This document shows positions 1 to 10,982 of a DNA stretch of 64,000 bases, piece by piece (the stretch's first letter is position 1; the number at the start of each line of letters is the position of its first letter). Made by a program: the position numbers and the translations under genes. Origin of the DNA: Purpureocillium takamizusanense (Eukaryota > Ascomycota > Sordariomycetes > Hypocreales > Ophiocordycipitaceae); NCBI RefSeq assembly GCF_022605165.1, contig NC_063072.1, positions 310,001-374,000 of the forward strand, in the 5' to 3' direction. Under the pieces are notes generated by a model. That model did no database searches and was not told the DNA's origin. It saw only the letters and a program-made list of their open reading frames with translations.

Positions 1-1178
1 GGCCTTGACGTGTATAGATAGAGAAAAGCATGAGTGTTAGTAAATAGTGATACTCATCATTAGGGACTAGGATGGCCGACACCGCTCGTCATCAGGAGCT
101 ACCGACAAATGCTACATGGACACCGTCACCATGCGCATGGTAAATCCTACTATGGACTGGTAGTTATATAAACGAGATGATACCGAGGTCTCACTCACAG
201 CCAAGTTTCCTGGACGCACTGCTGCCGGTTAAGTGCCTGACAAAACCATGGTTTTCGAGGTTAGGGAGTTATTATAGAGAGTGCCTCTACCGGTCAAGGA
301 CATGGATCCGCAACAGAGTTACGTGACGTGGGTGATGGGCACCCTTTAGCATCTCCAGGAACGAAATCGGGTGCGAGACTTTAATCAAAGAAGCTTCAAG
401 GACATTGCACTCATCGTCGCTGATGAATGGATTCATGAATCGGAATCGGAAACGTCCAAGTTAATACAGTACGGCAATTAGACAGTCGAAGAAGCCCAGG
501 AAGCGGGCGTCGTCTATAGCATACATGCTATAACGGGAATGCGAACGTAGTGAATTTAACTATAGAGCTTAACAAGAGTGAAATGGCGTAGTGAAGTTGT
601 TTGCCGTATGGAATCTAGGGCTGCTCGGTACGGCTGTTATACGGCCCGTAGCTATAGCACCTGTGGAGGCAGCCTAATGTGGCTGCATATAAGGGTCATT
701 GATATCGTTATAACCCCTATCTATAGGTCATATATCCCTTATAGCTAGTCCGGCTAGGCGTTATATAGCCCCTATAGACGGACCTTAAATATGTATATAT
801 AGGGGGCATAGGTCCTAACAATAGATGGAAAATCAAGGCTCTTATGACCCGGAAAAGCACCCCTTGTAACAACGGCGTAAGAAGCAGAAGATCCCGGAAT
901 TGATCCAACGGAACATTATAGTAGCCGTAGATGGGCGAGTAAAGCTACTGTATGTATGCATTTCTAGGCCTGAGGTCGACGGCAGAGCCTGACTGGTTGC
1001 TTATCTAGTTTGAAGAGCGGGTTGATGCGAGCACCAGACTTGAAATTACTCACGGTGTAGCGTTGAATCAACGTGATGAAGATGCCAGAAACGTACTTCG
1101 TTGTTTCTTGTCTGGAAAGCCTCTAGCCGGCCTTTTTAAGCTACATGTATTGTGAACTCATTGAAGACGTTGAAACAC
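1..1178. other. gene-poor decayed DNA
   Basis: I see no intact gene here. Short reading frames around 303-660 are interrupted by stops. From about 600 to 950 the DNA is enriched in TATAG, CCCTATA and TAGGGG-like runs, which resembles eroded repeat DNA. It forms the 3' flank of the minus-strand secreted-protein gene that ends at 1179. Confidence 0.4.
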
Positions 1179-1646
1179 TCAAACAAACCGAACCGCGTTC
1201 TGGGAGCCTCTCTCCACACATCGACCTGTGTACCGCTGAAGCTTGTGACTTGTTCCGGAGCATCCATGGCCGTCATAGGCTGGGGCAACTGCCTTAGCAA
1301 AATTTTCACTTCCTGCTCAGTGGCTTATCACATATACTCACAATGCGACTGCAGATATCCACCAGTATTGTAAAAGAATGCACCAGTCTGACCATCGAGT
1401 TCATAGCACCTTCCCGACACGGGTGCTGCATGGAAAAGGATGTTCCTGTCGTGCTCACTATATACAAACGATGAGCAAGACTCGAAGTTGGCATGATGGA
1501 GTCGCAGCTTACCAATCGTCCACTGTGCGATACTGGTTCAGCTTTACCTTGTCTCGGCTTTCCAAATGAGATGTACCCGCGGGGTCAGAAGGCATTGCCA
1601 TGATCATGGGCAGGTAAAATGCCGCAGAAAAGACTGAGAACTTCAT
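1179..1646 (-). CDS. small secreted four-cysteine protein, copy A
   Basis: This is a three-exon gene read on the minus strand: exons 1646-1513, 1457-1342 and 1288-1179. The introns are 55 and 53 nt with GT/AG ends and a CTAAG-type branch site in the second. Spliced, it gives 119 residues and a TGA stop. Residues 1-18 look like a signal peptide (MKFSVFSA start, hydrophobic core, MAM ending). The mature part has four cysteines at 45, 62, 93 and 107, enough for two disulphides. Copy B at 2854-3301 is a clear paralogue with the same intron phases. By hand alignment about 40 of 53 residues match from the RDK motif to the end of exon 2, while exon 3 is much more divergent. I do not recognise the family. 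Secretion is inferred from the signal peptide, and an effector-like or interaction role is only a guess. Confidence 0.75.
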
Positions 1647-2853
1647 TTTGTTGTCGTAGGTATGGCACTGATGAGAGACTGGACGGGGGACAGTGGAAGA
1701 ATGATGCAGAGTACAGCGAAGAAAGGCAGGAGAGCAAGTGCTTCTTATGGAGCAGCACGGGCATGCGTTTCTTATATGTCTACACAATAACTGGCAAGTA
1801 TCATCATGTGTGAGACGTGGGACGCATGTGGTCTGTTGTCGAGGCGTCAGTTGCAAAGTCTAGCCCCGACGATCTGATCCGACTTCAGGTCCTGACAAAG
1901 ATCAGGCATCTTTTAAACTTGGCAACTCGATCTGACGTCGTAGACATGAACGCGGCTGACTTGATCCGGAAATCGACAAGGTATATCTTTCGCTATAGTG
2001 GCGCTATTGGCGTGAGTAAGCTTACCGCCTTGATTTGTTGTCGCATTGAATCCTGCGGTAAGCCTAGAACGATCGGCATATAACTTGACCTCGCGCCTAA
2101 CGAATAGCCGATTTGGAAGGTATATGAGGATTATCCTGTACGAGTATGTGATACTGGCCGACGGCGCGGATAAGTGCGGGTCGCGTTTGTACCGTTCGCC
2201 CCCAATGACGCGCCTGATTGCCCACTTGAGCTGAAGAGAGCTAGGTCCCTAGCCGAGGTCATTGGCTCGTTCGGACTTGCTTGCCGCGGATGTGAATCCT
2301 GTGAGTCCTGAGACAACATAATGTTCTTAGCACCCAATACATGTAGCTCACAGAAGCCTCATTTCATGCGTATTTTCTTCCATCCTCTCGGGCAGATTCC
2401 GCTCCGGCTGACCGTTGACATGAAGCACACACATCAGTGGCGAGGAAATACGCTTGGTGACTGTGTGACTTATGATCCTACAGGATCGTGACCCGTCATC
2501 ATTAGCCGCTGGGTTACGTCGTCGGCGGTGACGTCTCACAGGATGCCCTGCATCAGTTGTGTTGTTCACTATCCGTGATCGACGTGTCCGACTTACTTCC
2601 CCCTTCTCTGTCCCCGGTCAGATTTTAGTTCCTCACGTAGTGAGTGCATTACTATGCGGTCATGTTGGGCAGTTCGCCGTGTTCCTGTGTGAAGTCAATC
2701 TGGAGAGGGACGGTCCAAGTACGCAGGAAGGTGGTGATTTGGCAAGAATAGCAAAGCAGCACAGTACCGACTATAAAGGCCATGCCTGCCGCCTCACACA
2801 AAAGCTTAGACCACTGATTAAAAAGCATTCTTCTCCAACTCTTGTAATCAATC
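1647..2853. promoter_or_regulatory. shared 1.2 kb region between the divergent secreted-protein genes
   Basis: This interval separates the two start codons of the head-to-head paralogues, so it must contain both promoters. A TATAAAG at 2772-2778 lies about 80 nt before the plus-strand start. No equally good TATA box is visible before the minus-strand gene. The centre (about 1860-2340) has no coding logic I can follow. The open frames there do not resemble known proteins. Confidence 0.5.
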
Positions 2854-3301
2854 ATGAAATTTCTCGTTCTCTCAACTCTTCTGGCTTTGCCGTGTGCAAT
2901 GGCGGCGCCATCAGACGGCACCGGCCACTCCTTGCTCCCTCGCGACAAGCCCAAGTTGAATCAATACCGCACCATGGATGACTGGTAGGAAGACAGACCC
3001 ATGAAACAAGCCTAGGTGTCTAACAAGTGTTTCGTAGCCTCCACGACAGAAACATTCTCTACCACGCGGCTCCGAGTACCGGCAATTGCTACGATCTCGA
3101 CGGCAAGACCGGTGCCTTCTTTTACAACACCGCAGGCTTCCTGCTGAGTCGTGGTAGGCACGGAACCTCCGAATAGAATCGCATGTGGCTAACGTATTCT
3201 TTGCAGCCAACAAGGACATTGGATGTGCTGGGGATTGGATCGGCCTTCGTGGCGGGCGATGCATGGAAAAGGGCCCGTATAGGTCTGTTGTGATGAGGTG
3301 A
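2854..3301 (+). CDS. small secreted four-cysteine protein, copy B
   Basis: The gene has three exons, 2854-2984, 3038-3153 and 3207-3301. The two introns are 53 nt each, both with a CTAAC branch site and AG acceptor. The product is 113 residues with a TGA stop. The start ATG gives a typical signal peptide (residues 1-17, ending AMA before APS). The mature cysteines are at 44, 61, 89 and 101. Exon 2 has exactly the same length (116 nt) as in copy A, and the motifs HDRNIL, HAAP, CY.LDG.TGAFFYNT and GRC are shared. Spacing is C-x16-C-x27-C-x11-C here, against C-x16-C-x30-C-x13-C in copy A. I do not recognise the family. Both copies are intact in frame, which argues against decay despite the degraded surroundings. 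Confidence 0.8.
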
Positions 3302-4431
3302 ATTTTGATGTCAGATAGGCCAGCCTGTATGAAGTATAAGAAGGTTAAATCACAAGTGATGACGGGATGTCTAACTTCGGACGTCTGGCACACCGAGAAC
3401 GCAGATGTTTAGTTCGTGTCCCTGGCCCCCACCCGCTTGCAAGTGCTCCGGTACATGGAGGCACCAACTGTGCGCACGCCAGAGCTGCGGTGGCTGGCGC
3501 TCACCGACATGTCTCTTCCATGTAAGATGATGTAGCCACCCAGTCCTGGCGACTGCACTTGGAATAAGGAAAACGGAAGGTCACGGCCAACGACTGGCGA
3601 GGATGGAGTGACAGGCACTGGCCACACATCGTCGCCACCGCAAGGTTCCCGTTTGAGGCTGTCGCTACGAACTGTGGATCAGCGATTGAACGAACGGTCG
3701 AGGTATGGCCCTAGCCAGCGCTAAAAGAGCGCTTTGTCTCCGAGGCTGTCAGCATCCAGACCCCTATCTCTCCACAGTGCCCCCCTCCAACCCCTTCTTC
3801 AAACCTCGGTCGTACGGGATATTCGCGAGCTCAGTAACGTCGGTCATGTCACAGCTAGTAAGAGAGAATTGACTATAAATTCACGACAGATACAGAGCGC
3901 GTGGGAAGATTGAGAAGCAGTGTCAGTCAGAACCTTATACGACAGCTGGGACCTTCGCAGAGGATATGTGCTCGCGACGGTGGCATCGCCCACCAACGTA
4001 GCGTCCAGGGCGGATAGAGAAAAAGCCAACGGCAAAATTAGACTCAGAACATTGCCGCGAGTGAGCCCTAGAACAACCGTTCTACCGGGCAGGTGAGTGG
4101 TGGAATTGAAGGTGCGTCCAGTCTGCGCCAAAGCCGCTACGGCTGCTTCATTAGCTCCAGGCCAGCTCGACGCCCCAAATGAGTTTAACTAAACCCTTCC
4201 GGATTCAGCCGCCCGGCAGCCGGGTGGCGCATCTCATGCTATAGTACGGTGGTGAGGCTTTGCCGGCCGCCTATAATGAGCGCTCGCACGCGCGAGAGCC
4301 TGCCTGGTGTCTCGGACAAGGGGAGCTAGTGATAAAAGAGACAGACGCCACACGGCCTCTCTTCACCATCGTCAGGTCCTTTGCCCTTTCACCACCTCGT
4401 TCTCGTCCTCGGGAGACGCGACGCCATCATC
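3302..4431. other. intergenic, nothing recognised
   Basis: Open frames in both directions are short and show no family resemblance. The right end contains the 5' untranslated region and promoter of the LtrA-like gene. No tRNA or repeat was seen. Confidence 0.4.
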
Positions 4432-4626
4432 ATGAACTGCAACGAGCTCCAGGAGGGGATGCGCGGATCGCGCTACGTGGTCAAGCGTCCCAAGGCGCTG
4501 CAATGGTTCTACAAGGGCCGCCTGTATAAGGCGAGCGACGAGGAGCGCCAGGCCGGTCGCTTTGAGCTGTTTCTCGACCTCTTGTGTGCGTATGGCCCCG
4601 CTGCATGTAGACAGACCGGACGGGTT

Positions 4627-4671
<45 letters not shown>

Positions 4672-5945
4672 CGCGCGATGAGTGCCTTTCTGCGGCAGCA
4701 GCACACGAGGGATCATGAGCGCTGACACGGAGAGACACAGACGTCGCCATCGTGGCCAACTTCAGCGACGACCTCGCCGAGCACGCCAACGGCGCGCACC
4801 TCGCCAAGTACATTCTCATCTTCGCGCCGGCGTGGCACATCTGGGCCGACCTGCGCGAGATCATGAACTCGTACTACACCGACGACCTGGCCCAGCGACT
4901 CGTGATCCTCTGGGTCATGGCGCTGCTGGTGCTGTACGCCAACAACGCGCGCCTCGTCGACGAGGACATCAACGCCATGCGCACCGCGGCGGGCGCCTAC
5001 GTGGTCGCGCGCTTCACCACCATGGGCGTCTTCCTCATCAGCTCCTTTGCCAGCTACCAGCACCGGGCCCAGGCGCGCATCATGGCGGCCTTCATGTCCG
5101 TCGGCCTCCTCATCGCAATCCCGCTCTTCTTCGAGTCCGTCAGCATCCAGGCCAAGGCCGCCGTCGTGGCCGTCATGGTCTTCTACCAGGAGTGCACGTG
5201 GGCGCTGACCCTGAGCCCCTGGATCAAGCGCCGCCTCAAGCTCCGCTACAGCACCGCCGTCGACATCGCCCACGAGATCGACCGCATGGCCGCCTTCTTC
5301 ATTATCATCCTCGGCGAGTTCGTCTACAGCGTCATCGTCGGCGACCCCGCCGGCGTCGGGCTGACGTCTGGCTACGCAAAGGCCGTCTTCACACTCATCA
5401 TCGCCTTCTGTCTCAACTGGCTGTACGTTAGCGGAGACGGCAGCGTGCAGGCGACGCACCCGATCCGCCGCTCTGCCTGGACCGCGTTTGGCTTCTTCCT
5501 GCTCCATCTGCCCATGTCGGCCTCGTTCCTCATCGGCGGCCACATTTGCGCCATTAGCACCAAGCTGCACGAGTTCGAGGACGGCCAGCGCTGGCTGCTG
5601 GGCGGAGGACTCGGGGTCGGCCTCTTCTGTCTGTGGGTGTACGGCATGCTCTACCGCACCGAGGACGAGGCATACCTCATGCTGCCCAAGTATCCTCGAA
5701 TCGGCATGCGGCTTATCGTCGCTATTATCCTCATCGTCCTACCCGAGTCGCACGACCACCTCAACACGACGCAGTTCATGGCAGTTGTCATGTCTCTAGT
5801 GGCCTTTCTTACTGTTTGGGAGACTTTTGGGGGTCTGTTGAGGGGCGCGAGCTTCTATGAGCCCTGGACTGACAGACACGAACCCCCAGAGGATGCCATT
5901 GAGGATGCAAGCGACGAGCAGATCCGACCAGCGGCGGCCACGTAA
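4432..5945 (+). CDS. LtrA-like multi-spanning membrane protein
   Basis: There are two exons, 4432-4585 and 4741-5945, giving 452 residues and a TAA stop. The first exon ends in a single T that joins AC to make the tyrosine of FELFLDLLYVAIV. This is the conserved first segment of the 'low temperature requirement A' (LtrA) family. About ten hydrophobic segments follow, for example near YILIFAPAWHIW, LVILWVMALLVLY, FFIIILGEFVY and LIVAIILIVLP. The HEIDR...GE motif that recurs in fungal members is also present. The C-terminal tail is acidic and soluble (PEDAIEDASDEQ). The substrate and cellular role of fungal LtrA-like proteins are not established. The family name comes from a bacterial cold-growth locus and should not be read as function. 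The 155 nt intron is unusually long for this window because it holds a TTGC microsatellite. Confidence 0.85.
4627..4670. repeat. (TTGC)11 microsatellite in an intron
   Basis: Eleven perfect TTGC units lie inside the single intron of the LtrA-like gene, between the donor at 4586 and a GCTGAC-type branch site near the acceptor at 4740. A unit gain or loss would not alter the protein but would change intron length. Confidence 0.95.
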
Positions 5946-6195
5946 CGGCGAAATTTTCCATAAAATAGAGTATCCATTGAATCAAAATCAGTTATTTGGC
6001 GCAGTGTGAGTCAATGGCCGCGTGACGTTTTGAGCTGTCGCGCCCGAGTGTGTAAGCGGGCAGCTCCGGAGCTGGTCCCGAAGACGCCCGGCCAGCCTCA
6101 TACACGCAAGAGTACATATAATAAACGGCCACGACAGTGCAAATTGCGATATTGCTGTACTAGCCTCTTGTATTATCACACAACTTATCGCTTCA

Positions 6196-7078
6196 ATGGC
6201 AACCAGAATTTTCAACAGCAGAATACTGTTTTCGTCGGCCCTTGTCGCCACTGCCACCGCCGGCGTGTACACGGCGCTAATATACCGCCGCGTGTCGGCC
6301 ACACCACTCAGCACCATTACGAGCGCAAACTCCGTGTCAGAGTCATTTGCCAAATCCACGACAATTCGCAACCTCGTGAATCCCCGGGGGTATGTCGCGT
6401 TGACAGACTCGCGCTCCGTGACGTTGGAGCTGCCAAGCCGTGACGCGGCGGATGACGACGAGGAACGGACTGGCGAGCCGCAGAACCCGTCCGACCAAGT
6501 TATTCTGGCCAGCTTTGTCAAGGGGTTCTTTGGAGGCAGAGTGTTTGCGCTGGAGCGAATTGCCCTCGGGGTCTTGCGGCTGCAAGCTGGTCCCTTCCCT
6601 GGTGAGCTTCCTCCTTCCTCTCCTCGGGGCCTCTGATTGTCCCACCATCGTTCCAGCAGGCTGACACACACACACAGGGTTGACCACGCCGGAGAAACCC
6701 ATCTGGAGCACTGAAGAGCTGTCAAACGACGCCCTGCCTCCTCCCTCTTCCACCATTTTCGGTGCCTTCCGGGTTGCTGCAATCGACATCGCGGACGCAT
6801 CGGCTCGTGACGAGTCAATAGCTCCTGCGGAGAGTAGCACGACCAGCTCCGTCGACGTCTTGTACGGCTCCAGCGAGGGGCAGTTTGCGGGCTGCCATCG
6901 CTTTAGCGTCTGCTGCGAAGGCAGCCAAGTCAAACTCTCGCTCGAGTGCGTGACGTGCAACCCGACTGTCGACAAGCCGTTGAGCCCGGCAATCATGTTC
7001 TGGTTTCACAGAGTGTACGCCATGCTACTCTTCCGGGACGCGCTATACAACGTGCGTCAGGTAGCTCGACTGCAGTGA
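6196..7078 (+). CDS. uncharacterised protein with N-terminal membrane anchor
   Basis: There are two exons, 6196-6601 and 6678-7078, with a 76 nt intron that ends in a CA-rich tract before CAG. The product is 268 residues with a TGA stop. Residues about 10-30 form one hydrophobic segment preceded by MATRIFNSR, so the protein is either membrane-anchored or mitochondrially targeted. The middle is hydrophilic, with an acidic DDDEER patch. A second part carries cysteines in CHRFSVCC and CVTC, followed by a hydrophobic stretch (IMFWFHRVYAMLLF). I do not recognise the family. It lies 250 bp downstream of the LtrA-like gene on the same strand, and nothing in the sequence ties the two functionally. 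Confidence 0.7.
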
Positions 7079-7287
7079 TGTATAGTTTCCGATTCTGTAT
7101 CATATAATCATGCATCTCGAGCGTTTGGGGAACGGATAACCACACTAGAGGCGTTCAACTGGGCAACATGGACTCGGCGTCTGGATATCATGAAGCACGC
7201 GATACACACTCTCCACGCATCAGGGACATTAATTCAAATCGCTTTGTATTATAACATCGATCTCATGTGAATTGGAAAACGCCGAGT

Positions 7288-9960
7288 CTACAATGAGACT
7301 TCCGCAGCCTTGACGTTGCCACCGCTGATCTGCACCTTGGCGCCCGGCCCCCTGAAGCTCACGTCCAGCTCCAACTTTTCGCCCGGCCACAGCGTCACAT
7401 AGTTATCCGACCAGACGACAGGGTTGACATCTGCGCCCTTTGCATCGACGAGGTTCAAGCGCACGAAAAAGGCCGGCACGCGCGCCTTGTTCTCCAGGAC
7501 GAGCCCGTGTGAGCCATCGCCCCCTGACTTGCCCTTGGTGAGCGACACCTGCGCCGACTTCATCGAGAACAGCGAGGAGTAGTCGGCAAACTTGGTCACG
7601 GGGGTGTGATACCACGTCGAGTTGGGCCAGTTCAGCTCGTCCACGCCGCCCGCGTCGGCGAGCCAGTACACGTTGCGGCCCAGCGCCTTGCCCGCCCCGT
7701 CCTTGAGCACGAGGCGGAGGAAGGCAACGCCCTTGATCTTGCTGACCGCCTTGAGCTTGCCCGCGCTGGCCGCTGTGTTGGCCTTGCCGGTGATGTGTAG
7801 CGATTGCTTGTCGAGGACCTTGCCGTCCAGGCTCATGAGCTCGGCGTCAACAGTGCGCGCGCCGTCCTTGCTGAGCGAGCGGTTAATCACCCACACGCTC
7901 TGGCGGACGTAGTCATACGCGGCATGTTCCAGGCGCGCACCGACTTTGGTGCCGAAGTAGGAGCCAGCTGGGTGCATATAGTGGTCGAATTGGTTCCAGT
8001 GCAAGCTCGGCCACGCGTTGTTGAGCATCCAGTAGATGGTGCCCGTAGCGGGGCGTTTGGCATTCCACTGTGAGGCATAGCCCTCGTGCTGTGCGCGCGT
8101 CGCCTCAAAGTCCATGATCTGCGCTTTGAGGAGATAGTCGTCGAGTGAGGTCGGCTTACCGAGGCGCTGAAAGAGACCCTCGTTGTAAATCTGCCGGTTG
8201 TAAAACGAGGACATGTTTGTCGACATATGGAACATGTTCTTGTTCGGCTTGGTCCAGAGCTCTTCCATCTCGCTCTTGGTGAGGAATTGCACCAGACTCC
8301 CCTTCTCAGGGGTGCCCACGCCGGCACCCAGCTCCGATCCAAAGCCGAAGGCTGCGCCCTTTCGGTCCTTGGACGGCTCCGTGTCATACCAGTAGTTGGG
8401 CGGCACCCAGTCGTAGGGACCATCCATCTTCATGCCACCGGGGCCGAGGAGTGCCGGGAAACCCCTCTTGCTAGCGGAAGCAATGATAGGGACCTGCCAG
8501 CTAGCCCCGTGCAGGGCATCGGCATAGATCTTGACGGCACGATCGTTGGGCCAGAAGTCACTGCCCACGAAGTAGGCGAGCATGCTCGGGTGCGGCTGCA
8601 GCATCGCGGCCTCGTGTCGCATGCTCGCGTTGGCCGTGTCATAGTCGTTGTCGGTCCATAGCGGCACGGGGTCAATCTGCAGCTCATGGTTGTACTCCCA
8701 GCTCTCCCACTTTGAGCAGCATACCCAGCCCGCGATAATCATCATGCCCATCTCATCGGCAATCTCGTACAGCTGCGGGTGCTCCATCATGCCTTCGAGA
8801 CGGATCGTATTCAGGCCCATGTCGAGCGAGTATCGCACGATGTCCTCCCACCGCTTCCCGTTGTCGTCCCATCGGAAGAAGTGGTCGGGCGAGTAACCTC
8901 CGCCAATGACCTGGAACGGGTGCCCGTTGACAGAGAAAATGGTGTCGTTGTACGAGTTGACACGTGAGGTCACCGTTCGCACACCGAAGCGCTGGCTCGA
9001 GGTATCGGACAGCTTCGAGTCCACGGAAAAGGTAAGCGTCGACTTATACAGGGGTTGGGCCCCCCATGTCTTGGGCCACCAGATCTTGGGCTTGTCGATG
9101 CGGTGCACGATGGCGACCGTCTGGGTCTCGCCGGCGCGCAGCGTGATGGTCTTGTCTTCGGTAAGCCCCTTGCACCCCAAGGGGCCCTTGACGACGGAAC
9201 GTGCCACGAACTTGACGTCGTGACTCTCCAAGTTGCGTGCCGTCGCACGGACGGTGACGGTGGCCCGGCTCTTCTCCACGGGCACGTCCATGTCGACCGA
9301 GACACTCACGGGGCCCATGGCCACGGAACCCGTCTGCTTGACGACGATGTCGCGCCAGATGCCCGAGCCGTTGTCCGGCGCGTGCGGGTTCCAATCTACA
9401 AATCCCTGCACGAGATCGTAGTTGAAATCAGACGGATACACGTTGACGGCGAGCGCATTCTTCTGCCCGACCAGAGACGTGATGTCGTACGTATGCCCGC
9501 CAAAGCTACCCGCCTGGGCCGCCTTGTCCGCGATCTTCTTCCCGTTAAAGTACAGGTCCGCGCGCGAGCTGATGCCATTTGTTTCCAGGAAGTAGTGCTG
9601 GCCCTTGTCGGCTTTGCCAGCGAGTGCGAATTCGTTGCGATACACCCACGGCTGCAGGAACTGGCCCCAGTCAAACTTGTTCATGTTGTCAGAGAACCAA
9701 ATCTCCGAGTCCTTGTACTTTCCCGCGCCCAGGAGGCAGCCGAGGATCGTGCATCTCGGTAGCGGGATGTGGTTCCATGCTGAAGTATCGTGGCCTGGTT
9801 TCGACACGGCGTCGAGCGATCCGTGAACACCGCTTGCAGGCTGCAGGTCCCAGTTGGGGATCGCCACACGTTGTCCTGCTTGCGAGACGATGGGGTTCGA
9901 CGAGGCGAGGCCCAGCAGGGCGGCGCCAGCGAGCGCGTGTCCGAGCATGCTGACTGGCAT
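7288..9960 (-). CDS. secreted GH2 exo-beta-D-glucosaminidase
   Basis: This intronless gene encodes 890 residues. Residues 1-21 look like a signal peptide, so the enzyme is probably secreted. The N-terminal GH2 sugar-binding and immunoglobulin-like domains (about 35-340) precede a TIM barrel (about 340-620) and C-terminal beta domains. The family fits exo-beta-D-glucosaminidases of GH2, which release glucosamine from the non-reducing end of chitosan oligomers. The diagnostic feature is a Ser-Asp pair (GSDFW, Asp468) where other GH2 enzymes have Asn-Glu. The likely nucleophile is Glu543 in FGSELGAG. These correspond to Asp469 and Glu541 described for the actinomycete enzyme CsxA. A beta-mannosidase is the main alternative, but the Ser-Asp pair argues against it. 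The promoter side faces the Zn2Cys6 gene starting at 10983. Confidence 0.88.
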   Translation of the reverse strand: MPVSMLGHALAGAALLGLASSNPIVSQAGQRVAIPNWDLQPASGVHGSLDAVSKPGHDTSAWNHIPLPRCTILGCLLGAGKYKDSEIWFSDNMNKFDWGQFLQPWVYRNEFALAGKADKGQHYFLETNGISSRADLYFNGKKIADKAAQAGSFGGHTYDITSLVGQKNALAVNVYPSDFNYDLVQGFVDWNPHAPDNGSGIWRDIVVKQTGSVAMGPVSVSVDMDVPVEKSRATVTVRATARNLESHDVKFVARSVVKGPLGCKGLTEDKTITLRAGETQTVAIVHRIDKPKIWWPKTWGAQPLYKSTLTFSVDSKLSDTSSQRFGVRTVTSRVNSYNDTIFSVNGHPFQVIGGGYSPDHFFRWDDNGKRWEDIVRYSLDMGLNTIRLEGMMEHPQLYEIADEMGMMIIAGWVCCSKWESWEYNHELQIDPVPLWTDNDYDTANASMRHEAAMLQPHPSMLAYFVGSDFWPNDRAVKIYADALHGASWQVPIIASASKRGFPALLGPGGMKMDGPYDWVPPNYWYDTEPSKDRKGAAFGFGSELGAGVGTPEKGSLVQFLTKSEMEELWTKPNKNMFHMSTNMSSFYNRQIYNEGLFQRLGKPTSLDDYLLKAQIMDFEATRAQHEGYASQWNAKRPATGTIYWMLNNAWPSLHWNQFDHYMHPAGSYFGTKVGARLEHAAYDYVRQSVWVINRSLSKDGARTVDAELMSLDGKVLDKQSLHITGKANTAASAGKLKAVSKIKGVAFLRLVLKDGAGKALGRNVYWLADAGGVDELNWPNSTWYHTPVTKFADYSSLFSMKSAQVSLTKGKSGGDGSHGLVLENKARVPAFFVRLNLVDAKGADVNPVVWSDNYVTLWPGEKLELDVSFRGPGAKVQISGGNVKAAEVSL

Positions 9961-10982
9961 CGCCTAGACCAGGGTCTAGTAGAGAGTTGCTGTTGGCAGA
10001 CGCTACGTAGAGGCGAAGCGCGTGACATTTCGGCATCATGTCCGGGGCGACGAGCCGTGATATAGAACGCCATGGTGCTCGGGGGTCACAACGTTACGTT
10101 CCATCATGACAGAGGGCAGTAAGAGGCGGCGGCACAGAATAGGGTCCTGGTTTGCGGCCTAACCAGGTTGCACTAGATGCCAGTTGGGTTCTGCCCTTGA
10201 ACACCTGGGCCGTGGATCAGGAACCAGAGTATTGGCCTCACCAGGGCCAACGCCATGTGGGGGTCGACCGGCCTTGTCCGGCGTCTTCCCCGCAGGCCAT
10301 GCGCATCATCGGCGCCAGCTCCGGGTCAAGACAGGTACAGGTGGTGGAAGGTCAATTGACTTGACTTTGACATGGAACGAGGATGGGAACTTGTCAAGAG
10401 ATTGGTGTCCAATGTACAGGAAACACTGGTGTCAAAGCTTAATTAATGGCGACCTTGTTGAGTCCATGTGTGGCTACGGATGACGCGTGAGACTGGCGAT
10501 GCCCCGACGGCCCCCCGCCTTTGGATAGAGAGGTAGCTTCATCATCATCTCATGCCCTCGTTAGCGCACCGCCATCTGATGTCCCCAAAAGGCGGAGAAG
10601 CCCAGAACCCTTGTCCCCGCCCTGCTTCCACGCCCAAGCCCGGCCAGCCGCTGATGATGGAGGGATCCAAGCCACGTTTGTTGCATACAGATCGATAGCC
10701 TCCACTGGTGGACAAATGATTGTGGAGAACGTTCCTTGGGCGCCATCCGACCCCTCGCTGTAACCTCACTTCTGCATTATCAGGGTCTCTGGACGCGACG
10801 GTCCCTCGAGCCGGCCTGGGAGCTTGCGCTGACTGACACCTGCATGTGGCGAGCCTGTCACCGCATACTGGAGCGGCAGACTCTCCGGCCCAAGCAGCAG
10901 ATTAGCTCTTTGCCGACTTTGCCGGTTGCGAGGCGAAGCGAGCACTCGATCGGCGTACGACGGGACATGGTGACGTGCGATC
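9961..10982. promoter_or_regulatory. divergent promoter region, GH2 gene and Zn2Cys6 gene
   Basis: About 1 kb separates the two start codons, which point away from each other. TCCGG-containing sites occur at about 10276-10280 (TTGTCCGGCG) and 10319-10324 (CTCCGGGTC). These resemble half-sites used by Zn2Cys6 regulators. No convincing open frame lies here. The true 5' end of the regulator transcript could extend into it. Confidence 0.4.

Noticed and set aside
303..660. Protein-like stretch (FKDIALIVADEW and nearby) resembling a weak HMG-box or transposase remnant
   Set aside because: Too short and interrupted by stops; the likeness is not strong enough for a feature.
4682..5431. Long arginine-rich plus-strand frame and long minus-strand frames over the LtrA-like gene
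   Set aside because: Low-complexity shadow frames of a GC-rich coding exon.
9055..9762. 235-residue plus-strand frame opposite the GH2 gene
   Set aside because: Antisense shadow of the glucosaminidase; no independent features.
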